From the NCBI RefSeq assembly GCF_014645895.1, contig NZ_BMMP01000006.1, positions 1 through 64,000 of the forward strand: a DNA stretch of 64,000 nucleotides, read 5' to 3'. The position numbers were made by a program, and so were the translations under genes. The notes below the pieces were generated by a model, which worked only from the letters and a program-made list of their open reading frames with translations, did not search any database and was not told the DNA's origin. Positions 19,590-27,625 of the stretch are shown in pieces. Within the stretch, counting starts at the first letter, position 1, and each line of letters starts with the position of its first letter. The DNA comes from Streptomyces daqingensis. GTDB taxonomy: Bacteria > Actinomycetota > Actinomycetes > Streptomycetales > Streptomycetaceae.

Positions 19590-20872
19590 AGTCTCAGGCC
19601 CGCTACGAGGTCGCCCACCCCGTCGGCCAGGTCGGCGACGCCGCCCGGCGCTCCGTAGGCGGCCGCACCGGCCTTGGTGAACTCCGCTCCGTCATGGGCG
19701 GGCCCGGCGTCCGGGATGACGCCCGCCGTCTCCAGGGAGGACGCCCCGTTGGCGAGCACGTTCGCTCCGTTGATGCCGTACTGCAGCAGCCCCGTGTTGG
19801 GGTCCGTGGCGACGTCGAGCGCCTTGAAGTTGAACGCGGAGACCGTCTCCCTGCCGAAGGCCGCGACCTTCGATCCGGCGGACATCACCTCGCCGCCTTC
19901 CCTGGCGGCACCGGAGAGCATGCTCACCTCACCGCCGGCCTTGCCGAGGGCGCCGGCGCCGGGGATCATCCCCAGCGCGTCGCCGCCCACGGACGCCCAG
20001 GCGCTGAAGGCCTCCATGCCGCCGTACTTGCCCATCAGCGAATTGCGGAAGTCCTCGCTCGCGAGGTTCTTGCTCATGGAGGCGGCACTGGCGACGACGG
20101 CGATGCCCGCGAAGACCGGCGCCAGCGGGGTGGGGAACAGGGCCAGGAGACCCGCGATCGCACCGATCGTGCCCGCGTGGTCCAGGAGGAACTTGCCCGC
20201 GGCCTTCAGCCCGTCACCGATGGCGCCGAGGGTCTTGCTCAGCCAGCCGGGTTCCTTCGGAGCGAGGTCGTCCTCCGCCTCGTCCAGGGCGTCGGCGACC
20301 GAGTTGGCCTCGCGCTCGTGTTCCTTCTCCAGCTCCTTGGCCTTCGAAATAACGCTCTCGTACGCCTTGTTGGCCTTCTCCAGGCTGGCGGAGGCGGACT
20401 TGAGGCGGCCCTCCGCGGCGCGCAGGCGCGCGGTCGCCGCGTCGGCCTCGGCCTGGCTCGGAAACTCCTTGCCGCCGAGCTTCAGGTCGGGGTCCTTGCC
20501 GGCCTCGTCCTGCTGCGTCTTGGCCGAGCCCTGGGCGGCCTTGGCTTCCTTCGCCTCGTCGTCGTACTTCTTCGCCAGTTCGCGGTTGGACGTCAGGTCG
20601 CCGTCCCACTTCTTGAGCTGGGCCGCCGCCTTCTCCAGGGACGCCGCGGCGTTCTTCATGTACTTCGGCAGGTCGCCGTCGAGTTCGTCGCGGAACGCGT
20701 TCGCCGCGTCGCCCTCCCAGTGGCTGCTCTCGCCGAGCAGCCGCTCGATCTGCTGGTGCGAACTGCGCAGGGCCTTCGCGGCCTTGTCCACCTTCGTCTT
20801 CAGGGAGTGGACCTCGCTCGGGATGCCCGGCACCGGGTTCCAGCCGAGATTCGGGTACGGATTCGCCGCCAT
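19586..20872 (-). CDS. WXG-type putative T7SS-exported protein with membrane-active body, no toxin domain seen
   Basis: The 428-residue protein begins MAANPYPNLGWNPVPGIP. A WXG-like turn lies at W52-E53-G54 inside a helical domain, the layout of the N-terminal export domain in many actinobacterial T7SS polymorphic toxins. A long coiled-coil, Lys/Glu/Ala-rich region follows (about residues 65-200). Next comes a hydrophobic hairpin (about 228-272) and a Gly/Ala-rich tail ending DLADGVGDLVAGLRL. No nuclease, deaminase or similar C-terminal domain is visible. The ATG at 20872 shares one base with the upstream stop (TGATG). Confidence 0.75.
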   Translation of the reverse strand: MAANPYPNLGWNPVPGIPSEVHSLKTKVDKAAKALRSSHQQIERLLGESSHWEGDAANAFRDELDGDLPKYMKNAAASLEKAAAQLKKWDGDLTSNRELAKKYDDEAKEAKAAQGSAKTQQDEAGKDPDLKLGGKEFPSQAEADAATARLRAAEGRLKSASASLEKANKAYESVISKAKELEKEHEREANSVADALDEAEDDLAPKEPGWLSKTLGAIGDGLKAAGKFLLDHAGTIGAIAGLLALFPTPLAPVFAGIAVVASAASMSKNLASEDFRNSLMGKYGGMEAFSAWASVGGDALGMIPGAGALGKAGGEVSMLSGAAREGGEVMSAGSKVAAFGRETVSAFNFKALDVATDPNTGLLQYGINGANVLANGASSLETAGVIPDAGPAHDGAEFTKAGAAAYGAPGGVADLADGVGDLVAGLRL

Positions 20873-21192
20873 CAGTTGCCCCCGCCGGAAGTGCCCTGGT
20901 CCGCCATCTGCTTGAGGGCCTTCTCCAGGTTGTCTTCCATCTCCTTGTAGCTCTTCTTGTTCGCCTTCACACCCTCTTTGATGCCGCCGATCAGCTCGCT
21001 GATCTGCTCGGAGCCGTACTTCCACTTGTCCTGGAAGGTGTCACACGCCTCGTCGAGCCGTGACGTTCCGATCTGGTCACCACGGACGTGAGAGAGAGCG
21101 GTACGGGCCTCGTCCAGGTCCTTGACACTGCTCTCCAACGACTTGACGAACTGATCGAGTTGATCAGTGTCCGTCTTGAAGTGATCCCCCAT
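20872..21192 (-). CDS. Small Esx-like (WXG100-superfamily) protein, module 1
   Basis: The 106-residue helical protein starts MGDHFKTDTDQLDQFVKSLESS at ATG 21192, with GGAGAGG upstream. The frame itself is open to 21225. The central turn reads DKWKYGSE, a degenerate WXG. The second helix ends with Tyr82 and Glu86 in a YxxxE export-type motif. Size and fold match Esx proteins. It is the first gene of the five-gene module 1 and probably pairs with the downstream WXG protein. Confidence 0.75.
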   Translation of the reverse strand: MGDHFKTDTDQLDQFVKSLESSVKDLDEARTALSHVRGDQIGTSRLDEACDTFQDKWKYGSEQISELIGGIKEGVKANKKSYKEMEDNLEKALKQMADQGTSGGGN

Positions 21193-21579
21193 GACGTACC
21201 TCTCCTGAATGCGGACTGAGCACAAAGAGATGCTGGAGCGACGCAGTTACCCGCAGGAAGGGCTGGGCAGAGCGTTGCGCGCCGCGTAGGGCGCCGAGTA
21301 TACGAGTCCAGGGAACGCCGACAGGCCACCCCGTGTGACAGGTCTGTACCGGTAGCTCTCAGCCACGGCCGACTCCCCGCTCTGCACGTCAAGTCGAACG
21401 CAAGCGGCGGTGACTTCCCCTGTAGACGGGCCACTTCAGGCCGGACATCCGAGCGGCCCGGAGCCCGGCATCGTCGCTTTCACTACCTCCGCGACCGCTC
21501 TCCGGCACGGCAAGGCATGATGGGCACCTCTCCAACGCGGTGCGAACACCGAAGTGCGGCATGACAGAAGGGCGGATCA
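21193..21579. other. Intergenic region between divergent module 1 and a membrane protein gene
   Basis: This 387-base region must hold the module 1 promoter (minus strand) and the promoter of the gene at 21580 (plus strand). No convincing open frame, long inverted repeat or known operator was found in it. Confidence 0.4.
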
Positions 21580-21981
21580 GTGAACAACCAGCCCCGGGGC
21601 AACGCGTCGGGCGGAACTCCGCCGGGCCCGCAGTCCCAGAACAGGACCATGCTGAAGATCTTCCTGGGTCTCCTGGTGGTCGCCGCCGTCGCCTGGCTCG
21701 CGCTCGTGCTCACCGACGCCGCAAAGCCGTCGGACGCCCTCGTCACGGTCGGCGGCGCCTTCGTCATCCTCGCCGCGATCACCGACGCGACGATGCGCCA
21801 CAAGAGGCAGGCCCGTCAGCGCAGCCCCTTCTCCCTCGACGACATCCGGCAGCGGGTCGACAGCGACGCCCTGCGGCAGCTGAGGGACTCAAAGGGCGAG
21901 GTGCCCGCCGTGAAGGAGCTCCGCAAGCAGGTTCCGGAAGCGTCGCTTCTCGACGCCACGAAGGTCATCAGGAGTCTGTGA
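21580..21981 (+). CDS. Two-TM membrane protein with an L7/L12-like C-terminal tail
   Basis: The 133-residue product has a proline-rich N-terminus, transmembrane segments at about 24-46 and 54-70, and a cytosolic tail. The last 30 residues (EVPAVKELRKQVPEASLLDATKVIRSL) follow the pattern of the ribosomal L7/L12 C-terminal domain, which occurs as a stand-alone module in many actinobacterial proteins. The start is GTG 21580, with AGAAGGG about 7 bases upstream. The function is unknown. The IS remnant begins within about 50 bases of its stop. Confidence 0.7.
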   Translation: MNNQPRGNASGGTPPGPQSQNRTMLKIFLGLLVVAAVAWLALVLTDAAKPSDALVTVGGAFVILAAITDATMRHKRQARQRSPFSLDDIRQRVDSDALRQLRDSKGEVPAVKELRKQVPEASLLDATKVIRSL

Positions 21982-22019
21982 GGAACAGGAAGGACTTATT
22001 GAGGGTTTTCCAACCTGCT

Positions 22020-22785
22020 TGCTGGCCGGACAGTTGAGGTGCGGAAGTATAGAAGCTCCTGGTAGACGGGTGGGTGTCGAGTCCAAGCCGTCCTGACAGG
22101 AGCTTCCGCGTGCTTGTCTACCCAGCCGGCGTCGATCTGTCCATCTCGGCCCTGCGCTTCCTCTCCCGTGAACTGGCCGCACATCGACGGGAACAGGGCA
22201 CCCGGTGGCGTCGGTTGACCACGGGACGGCAGGCCCTGCTGGTGCTGGCGCATCTGCGGTGCGGCCACACATACGCCCAGCTCGCTGCCGGGTACGGCGT
22301 GGGCACCACCACCGCCCTACCGATACATCACCGAGGCCGTCGGCCTCCTGGCCGCCCTCGCTGCGACTCTCGCCGAGGCGATAAAGACCGCATCCACCAA
22401 GGCATTCGTGATCCTGGACGGCACCCTGCTGCCGATCGACCGGATCGCCGCCGACCGGCCCTTCTACTCCGGCAAACACAAGAAACACGGCATGAACGTA
22501 CAGGTCATCACTGACCCGCACGGGCGGCCGCTATGGGCCTCACCTGCGCTGCCCGGAGCCGTCCACGACATCAAGGCCGCGCGCACCCACGGCATCATCG
22601 AAGCCCTGTCCGAAGCGGGCGTCGAATGCTGGGCCGACAAGGGCTACCGGGCGCCGGCGGCACCATACGGCTGCCCTACTGGGGTCGCTGGGAGCGACTC
22701 TCCGCAGGACAGCAGGCCGTCAACCGCTCGCACGCGAAAATCCGCGCGCTCGTCGAGCAGGCCATGGCCACCCTCAAGAAGATGC
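22020..22785 (+). mobile_element. Degenerate insertion sequence (IS5-like, DDE_Tnp_4 type), right end lost
   Basis: The element contains one transposase gene (22110 to about 22780) with two frameshifts and no proper end. Its left part keeps a leader with the 9-bp inverted repeat GAAGCTCCT (22052-22060) / AGGAGCTTC (22098-22106), which would sequester the transposase ribosome binding site. The right end runs straight into the 3' end of the membrane protein gene at 22809 without a visible terminal repeat. Boundaries are approximate. Confidence 0.7.
22110..22780 (+). pseudogene. Transposase pseudogene, two frameshifts and 3' truncation
   Basis: Three frames together read as a DDE transposase. 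GTG 22110 opens MLVYPAGVDLSISALRFLSREL with an HTH-like region ending YGVGTTTA. Then come ILDGTLLPIDRIAA (first Asp), PGAVHDIKAARTHG (second Asp) and NRSHAKIRALVEQAMATLK (Glu region). The frame is lost at 22313-22317, where GCCCTAC has one C too many for the expected AYRYITEAVG. It is restored by a missing G near 22650. The sequence departs from the family after about 22780. It cannot make a functional enzyme. Confidence 0.88.
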
Positions 22786-22808
22786 GAAGTCCTCAGAGCC
22801 CCGAGAGG

Positions 22809-24218
22809 TCAGGATTTTCTTCTGTCGGAAGGGCGGATGTCAGAAAGGTAGAGGCCGGCGAGCATCAGCACCAAGAAGGGGCTGGCAATGCCGACAGCCC
22901 AACGCCACGAAGTGGGAACCTCAAACGTCATCAGGGCACTACACGACATGATCAAGGCGAAGACGATCAGTGTCGGGCGTCCGATGTAGGTAGGCCACAG
23001 CGAACGAGGATCCCAGAGTTTCAGGGATGCTTCGTTCGAAGACGTTCCGCCCTTCTCTACAGGAATGCTGACTGGCGCCAGCTCCTTCGACTCGACTGAG
23101 GGAAGCATGCCGTGCAACACCCAACCACTGTCCGCTACAAGCGCAGCGGGAGTCCCGCTCAGGGAGAAGCGTCCCTCCCGGGATCCTCGCAACACGTCCC
23201 AACAGAGCCACAAAGACTCGCCCTTGATCGACTCAGGCAGGTCACCTTCTGAAAGATCAACGATAAAGTGCGCTGTGACATCGGCATCCGTTTCGATCGC
23301 CAGAGTGCGCTTGGCTCCCTCATTCGTCTGACCGTTGGAACCACCCGGCTTGCTCCGGAAGGCGGCCGCCCCCAGACACTTTCCGCGGACCGCTCTATCC
23401 CGCCGCCCCAATCGGCCGAAGCCACGCAATCCAAGTGAGCCGTATACAAGGGCAATGCCGCCCAAAATGCCGACCGCCCATACTCCGAGCAAAATCCACT
23501 TCACCTGGGATGGCAATGTGTCACCGCGTACCTTGTGAATCAGCTGATCCTTGCTGCCTGCCACAGCGCCCAGGCTCGGATCCTTTGGCGCGTACAGAAC
23601 TGGCACACCGTCTCCCCGGCGAAGTGGGGCAGAAGACTCAGGCTTCACGTTCGCCGTGATGGAATTCTCACCACCACGCGCCGGCAACCGCACAGTTGCC
23701 GTGGCGGTGTAGTAGGATTTTCCTCTGCTTGGATCGTGGAATTCTACATCAGTGACCCTGACAATTTCCGCGTTCGCGAATTTTGCACCGACGGAATGAA
23801 TCCTCTCCACTTCGCTTGGTCGCTGCGGTTCGCCCATCGCCATGACGACAAGCCCCAGCGTGATCGTCCAGATCCCAATAGCGGCGGCGAGAGAGCGAAG
23901 TAACTGCTGCTTCCGCGAGGGAATCTTCAGAGGAGGAGCAGCACGGCCTTCCGAAGTATTTCCAGCGACCGAGCTCAAAAAACTGTCAGTGACAACCCTG
24001 CTGAATGTTCTCCGACCCGCTTTATGCTGCCACCCGGAAATCGCAGCCAAAACGACAATGCCGGAACCGAGTGCGGAAAGAATCAACATCCTGCGCGAAG
24101 ACGGTTCCGAACTGAAGGTCCAGGTCACTATCACCGCAAAGAGCACCGCGATCGCTACTGACGCACAAACGCCGCCGAGCTTCTTGCTCTTCTGCTGCTC
24201 TTGAGGTTCAGGCATCAT
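22809..24218 (-). CDS. Module 2 multi-pass membrane protein with DUF3592-like domain
   Basis: The 469-residue protein has about six hydrophobic segments: near residues 15-37, 45-61, 108-130, 243-262 and a final pair at 410-458. The extracytoplasmic part between them reads AEIVRVTDVEFHD, YYTATATVRLP, RGDGVPVLYAPKDPSLGAV, the pattern of DUF3592. A second soluble domain contains WLCWDVLRGSREGRFSLSG. The ATG overlaps the upstream stop (ATGA), so it is coupled to the WXG protein gene. Codon use is more AT-rich than in the core genes. The stop lies about 30 bases from the transposase remnant. Confidence 0.7.
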   Translation of the reverse strand: MMPEPQEQQKSKKLGGVCASVAIAVLFAVIVTWTFSSEPSSRRMLILSALGSGIVVLAAISGWQHKAGRRTFSRVVTDSFLSSVAGNTSEGRAAPPLKIPSRKQQLLRSLAAAIGIWTITLGLVVMAMGEPQRPSEVERIHSVGAKFANAEIVRVTDVEFHDPSRGKSYYTATATVRLPARGGENSITANVKPESSAPLRRGDGVPVLYAPKDPSLGAVAGSKDQLIHKVRGDTLPSQVKWILLGVWAVGILGGIALVYGSLGLRGFGRLGRRDRAVRGKCLGAAAFRSKPGGSNGQTNEGAKRTLAIETDADVTAHFIVDLSEGDLPESIKGESLWLCWDVLRGSREGRFSLSGTPAALVADSGWVLHGMLPSVESKELAPVSIPVEKGGTSSNEASLKLWDPRSLWPTYIGRPTLIVFALIMSCSALMTFEVPTSWRWAVGIASPFLVLMLAGLYLSDIRPSDRRKS

Positions 24219-25339
24219 CCGAAATCCTCACGAATCTTGTCAAGCGGTGATGCGTTATCACCGGCGACGCCTTTGCTTGCTCCTGAACTTGCGTCGCCGG
24301 CGACTTGATCGATCTCTTCGGCAGCGTCCTTTCCCGTATTGGCAGAGATACCACCCGAAACTTCAGCTGATGAGCCGAAGGCTAGATCGCCAGCGATCCT
24401 GTCGTGTTCTGGCCTCTCACCCCTGTAATTGAAATCGCTGGACATGTCATCCGCGATGTCTTTCATGCCACGGTCGAACCCCCTGGCAGTACTGGAGAGC
24501 CCTCCTGCGGCCCCACCAGTAATCGCCGTAACCGCTGACTGTTTCACGTCAAATTCTTTGTCACTGAATACTGGCGTCGAATTCAATGCGTCACCTGCTA
24601 CTCCTCCAACTGCCCCAGTAGCCACACCGCTAGCAAAGTCTCCCTTCCCCAACGCAGATGCTGCCTTTCCTGCTGCCGCCCCAGCGGTGGCGCCACCGAG
24701 GCCTCCGGCTAGGTTGCTGGAAACCTCGAAACCTTTGCCGCTTACCAGGCTCGTAGCCATGCCACCAGCTGTTCCGCTCGCCCAATTTGCCAAGCCCTCG
24801 GCCGCCAGTTTTCCAGCCCTTCCGGAGTTATATAGAGTTCGAAATGCAGTTCCTACCGCCCTCAAGAGAGTACCCAGCCCGCGACATAGATCGAGTGCCC
24901 GGTTCACCAACATGGTGACTCGAGCCGTTCCTACAGCAGCCGATACACCGACAGTCAGAAAGGACATACCGACGGAAACTGCCACCGAGATTCCGATCTC
25001 GATATAGATTTTTTCAACCTTTTCGTTGACCTCCTTAATCCCTTTTGCAGCCTTATCCAAACCTTCAGCTGCTTCATCAAATTGCGCAGTGGATTTCTCA
25101 ACCGTTGACTTGAAGTTTTTCCAATGCTGTTCGAACGCCTCTGCTGCTGGACCTCGCCAGGTATCACCTACAGCCCTTTCGACCTCTTTATTGAGGTCCC
25201 TGAGAATGCCTTCGACTTCTGATTTCAGGCTTCGCCATTCTTTCGCGGCCTGCTTTAGCTCCTCAGGTCGCCCTCCGGGCTTGATGACCTCAATCCCGAG
25301 CTCAATAATCTCTTCGGCGGTCGATTCCTCACCACTCAC
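24215..25339 (-). CDS. WXG-type putative T7SS-exported protein, module 2, Gly/Ala-rich membrane-active body
   Basis: The 374-residue product has an N-terminal helical domain with W61-R62-G63 (TWRGPAAEAFEQHW), typical of WXG100. A hydrophobic stretch follows (about 111-141), then a long Gly/Ala-rich body (ATAGAAAGKAASALGKG, GAVGGVAGDALNS, TGGAAGG) and an acidic tail. Glycine-zipper-like bodies of this sort occur in pore-forming or membrane-inserting proteins. No enzymatic toxin domain is seen. The start is GTG 25339 with AGGGGG upstream. It lies 11 bases after the small Esx-like gene. Base composition is clearly less GC-rich than flanking genes, consistent with transfer. Confidence 0.75.
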   Translation of the reverse strand: MSGEESTAEEIIELGIEVIKPGGRPEELKQAAKEWRSLKSEVEGILRDLNKEVERAVGDTWRGPAAEAFEQHWKNFKSTVEKSTAQFDEAAEGLDKAAKGIKEVNEKVEKIYIEIGISVAVSVGMSFLTVGVSAAVGTARVTMLVNRALDLCRGLGTLLRAVGTAFRTLYNSGRAGKLAAEGLANWASGTAGGMATSLVSGKGFEVSSNLAGGLGGATAGAAAGKAASALGKGDFASGVATGAVGGVAGDALNSTPVFSDKEFDVKQSAVTAITGGAAGGLSSTARGFDRGMKDIADDMSSDFNYRGERPEHDRIAGDLAFGSSAEVSGGISANTGKDAAEEIDQVAGDASSGASKGVAGDNASPLDKIREDFG

Positions 25340-25350
25340 CCGCTTTCCCC

Positions 25351-25668
25351 CTACTGCTTACCGAACAAGACGGCCACTTGCTCGTCGTTATCCTCGGTAT
25401 TCTTCGTTACTTTCTTCAACGCTTCGGCGATGGCATCTAAATGCTCATGTACGATCTTGATCGCGCTCGCAACATCATGAGAATAATCAACGTAGGCTGA
25501 CGTTACCTCCTCTGATTCCGTCAGCACTCCGAAGCCGTCCGAGATTGCCTCCTCGCCCGTCTCCTGTTTAAATTTTTTTAGATGCGCTTGCAGATCGTAC
25601 GCATGCAGCTCAAAGCTCTTAGCGAGCCTTTTCATTTTGACAGGATCGACGTAAGATTCCTCGCTCAA
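25351..25668 (-). CDS. Small Esx-like protein, module 2
   Basis: The 105-residue, mostly helical, charged protein starts MSEESYVDPVKMKRLAKSFELHAYDLQ. Its length and two-helix pattern fit the Esx/WXG100 superfamily, but the turn lacks a WXG (it reads ISDGFGVLTESEEVTS), and no YxxxD/E tail motif is present. Assignment rests on size, helicity and position before a WXG protein. The start is TTG 25668, with GAGGAG 5-6 bases upstream. It contains AT-rich codons such as a TTTAAATTTTTTT run on the plus strand. Confidence 0.6.
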   Translation of the reverse strand: MSEESYVDPVKMKRLAKSFELHAYDLQAHLKKFKQETGEEAISDGFGVLTESEEVTSAYVDYSHDVASAIKIVHEHLDAIAEALKKVTKNTEDNDEQVAVLFGKQ

Positions 25669-26141
25669 GTGAGCTCCTCGACTGTAATGATATTTCGTTC
25701 TTGCACAGGTTTACTACCGACCGTGATCGGTGTTATTCGGTGCTTCGGAATCAATCTGAGCCTCCGCCTCTTCGATGAGAGTCGAAAAGGGGAAGCATGA
25801 CTGATCGAGAAACCCCGACGAGAACTCGCATCAAGCCATGGGTAGTGCGACGAATTGGCCGGAGACCTAGTGAGAATTCCTGGACATCGATTTTGTTGTA
25901 GTCATCCGGCTCTTGTCGAGGAAGAACACTCCCCTCCCCGGGTATACGACGGGAGGGGCCACAGAGCCGAACGGTGCGGCCTACGGAGTCCAGGCGCGCA
26001 TCCTGCCGACATAGACGATCGACAACCTGCGAACCGCAGATTGCGGAGGCTCTCGAACAGCTGAGCCGCAACGAGACGCGGGTGCTGGGCGGATCGGCGC
26101 TGTGGCCGTAGCCCATAACCCACTCCCTGCTGTCTGAAGCC
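25669..26141. other. Intergenic region between module 2 and mycP
   Basis: This 473-base gap carries the promoter of module 2 at its left end and the mycP terminator in its middle. A minus-strand TATCAT near 25690 is a possible -10. No open frame in it looks coding. An imperfect inverted repeat ACCGACCGTGATCGGT lies near 25715-25735, which might be an operator. Confidence 0.45.
25931..25958 (-). terminator. Terminator of the esx-mycP operon
   Basis: The 8-bp inverted repeat CCCCTCCC (25931-25938) with GGGAGGGG (25951-25958) lies about 185 bases beyond the mycP stop on the minus strand. Confidence 0.55.
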
Positions 26142-27491
26142 TTACCGCGAAGGGGTATTCACCTCTGCGCCCGGCGCCGACCGCTTCCGGCGGTAGTCCC
26201 GGGCTGCGATCGCGGTGCCGCCGATGAGGAGCGTCAGCACAGTGCCGGCCGTCATGACGTAGACGGAGATCCGCTGGGTGCGTTCCGTCTTGCTCTCGCC
26301 GACGGTCAGCTTCATCGGCGTGACGTGCCGGTCCTGGTCCGCCTTGTCGGGGACGGGCGCGTCCTGCGGGGTGTCGTCCCCGGTCAGGGCCGCGACAGGA
26401 TCGACGACGCCCCAGCCGAGCTGGTCGTCGCGGTCGGCGCCGGGCCTGTCGGCCGTCTGAGCCATTCGCGCGGCGATCTGGTCAGCGGTCCACTTCGGGT
26501 ACTTCTCGTACATCAGCGCGGCCACGCCCGCGACGTACGGCGCCGAGAACGAGGTGCCGTCGGCTGAGCACTGCCCGCCCTTGGGGACAGTGGAGACCAT
26601 GCCGACGCCGGGCGCGGCGATGTCAACGAAGTCTCCCGACTGGGAGAAGAAGGCCCGCTCGTTGTTGCGGTCCGAGGCTCCGACGGCGAGGACGCCGTCG
26701 TAGGCAGCGGGATAGGTCCTCTCAGACTTGCCGTTCGCGCCGTCGTTGCCTGCGGCGGCCACGACGAGGATGCCCGCGTCGACGGCCTTGCTGATGGCGG
26801 AAGCCAGGTAGGGGTCCGACTCCTTCCTGACGGTGTCGGAGCTGATGTTGATGATCTCGACTTTCTGGGAGACCGCATGGAGGATCGCCTTCGACATCGT
26901 CTTGGCGTCGCCCTGTTTCTCGGGGTCGTCGCCACCCGTGTACTGAAGCGGGAGGATCTTCGCTTCCGGCGCGATCCCAGAAAAGCCTGTGTTGGCGGCC
27001 TTCCGAGCAGCGATGATGCCGGCGACTCGCGTCCCGTGGCCGTCGGTGTCCGTCGCGCCGGTGGATTTGCCGACGAAACCCTTGCCGCTGCCCTCCAGGG
27101 CCGGTCGGATCTGGCGGTTGCCCTTGTCGACTCCCGTGTCGATGACGGCGACCGTGACGCCCTCGCCGGTCGCCTCGCTCCACAACTCGTCGAGGAGTAC
27201 GCGCTGGAGCGACCACGGCGTGCTCTTGATGTTCTTGCCGCCGAACTTGCATTCGCCGCTGTCGAGACCGAAGTCCGGGATCCGGCCGTCCTGCGTACGC
27301 CCCGCGGACGGGCTGCCGCCGTCGGACCGCGCGGCGGAGTCGGCGGCGGCCGGTGCTACGGAGCCGGCCGCGGTCAGGCCCAGTGCCGCGAGCGCGACGA
27401 GTGCCCGCTGAGCGCGGCGCGTTCGCCGGAGCCCCGGTGTCACCGCTTCCGCGTTGAGGCGTTGTTCATTCGAAGTAGCGGCAATGGCCAT
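26142..27491 (-). CDS. mycP: Mycosin, type VII secretion subtilisin-like serine protease
   Basis: MycP is the membrane-anchored S8 protease that stabilises and caps the ESX complex. The 449-residue product has an N-terminal hydrophobic signal (about 27-50). The catalytic triad is Asp118 (VIDTG), His152 (DGHGT) and Ser314 (GTSFSAP), with oxyanion Asn249 (AAGND). A C-terminal transmembrane helix lies near residues 405-430, followed by a basic tail. The start is ATG 27491, with GGGGGAG 7 bases upstream. It lies downstream of the two WXG100 genes on the same strand. Confidence 0.93.
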   Translation of the reverse strand: MAIAATSNEQRLNAEAVTPGLRRTRRAQRALVALAALGLTAAGSVAPAAADSAARSDGGSPSAGRTQDGRIPDFGLDSGECKFGGKNIKSTPWSLQRVLLDELWSEATGEGVTVAVIDTGVDKGNRQIRPALEGSGKGFVGKSTGATDTDGHGTRVAGIIAARKAANTGFSGIAPEAKILPLQYTGGDDPEKQGDAKTMSKAILHAVSQKVEIINISSDTVRKESDPYLASAISKAVDAGILVVAAAGNDGANGKSERTYPAAYDGVLAVGASDRNNERAFFSQSGDFVDIAAPGVGMVSTVPKGGQCSADGTSFSAPYVAGVAALMYEKYPKWTADQIAARMAQTADRPGADRDDQLGWGVVDPVAALTGDDTPQDAPVPDKADQDRHVTPMKLTVGESKTERTQRISVYVMTAGTVLTLLIGGTAIAARDYRRKRSAPGAEVNTPSR

Positions 27492-27572
27492 CGTGATTCT
27501 CCCCCGGGAAGGCCGGCGAATGCGGAGGCGCTCCCCGGCCCCAGTCGTACACCCGGACGCAACTGCAGGAGC

Positions 27573-27599
27573 GGGCCGGCCAACGAAACTGGCCGACCC
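27573..27599 (-). terminator. Hairpin between esxB and mycP
   Basis: A 10-bp stem pairs 27573-27582 with 27590-27599 (one G-U pair when read as minus-strand RNA), just after the esxB stop. It could be a partial terminator giving more esx than mycP transcript. Confidence 0.55.
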
Positions 27600-27625
27600 A
27601 CTCCCTAACGAGCACTGTCGGTTGC

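Noticed and set aside
22533..23099. Open frame extending past the transposase remnant
   Set aside because: Only its first part matches transposase. The rest is antisense to the module 2 membrane protein.
25751..26116. Open frame on the minus strand between module 2 and mycP
   Set aside because: Cys/Arg/Ser-rich translation without family resemblance, crosses the mycP terminator hairpin and has poor coding bias.
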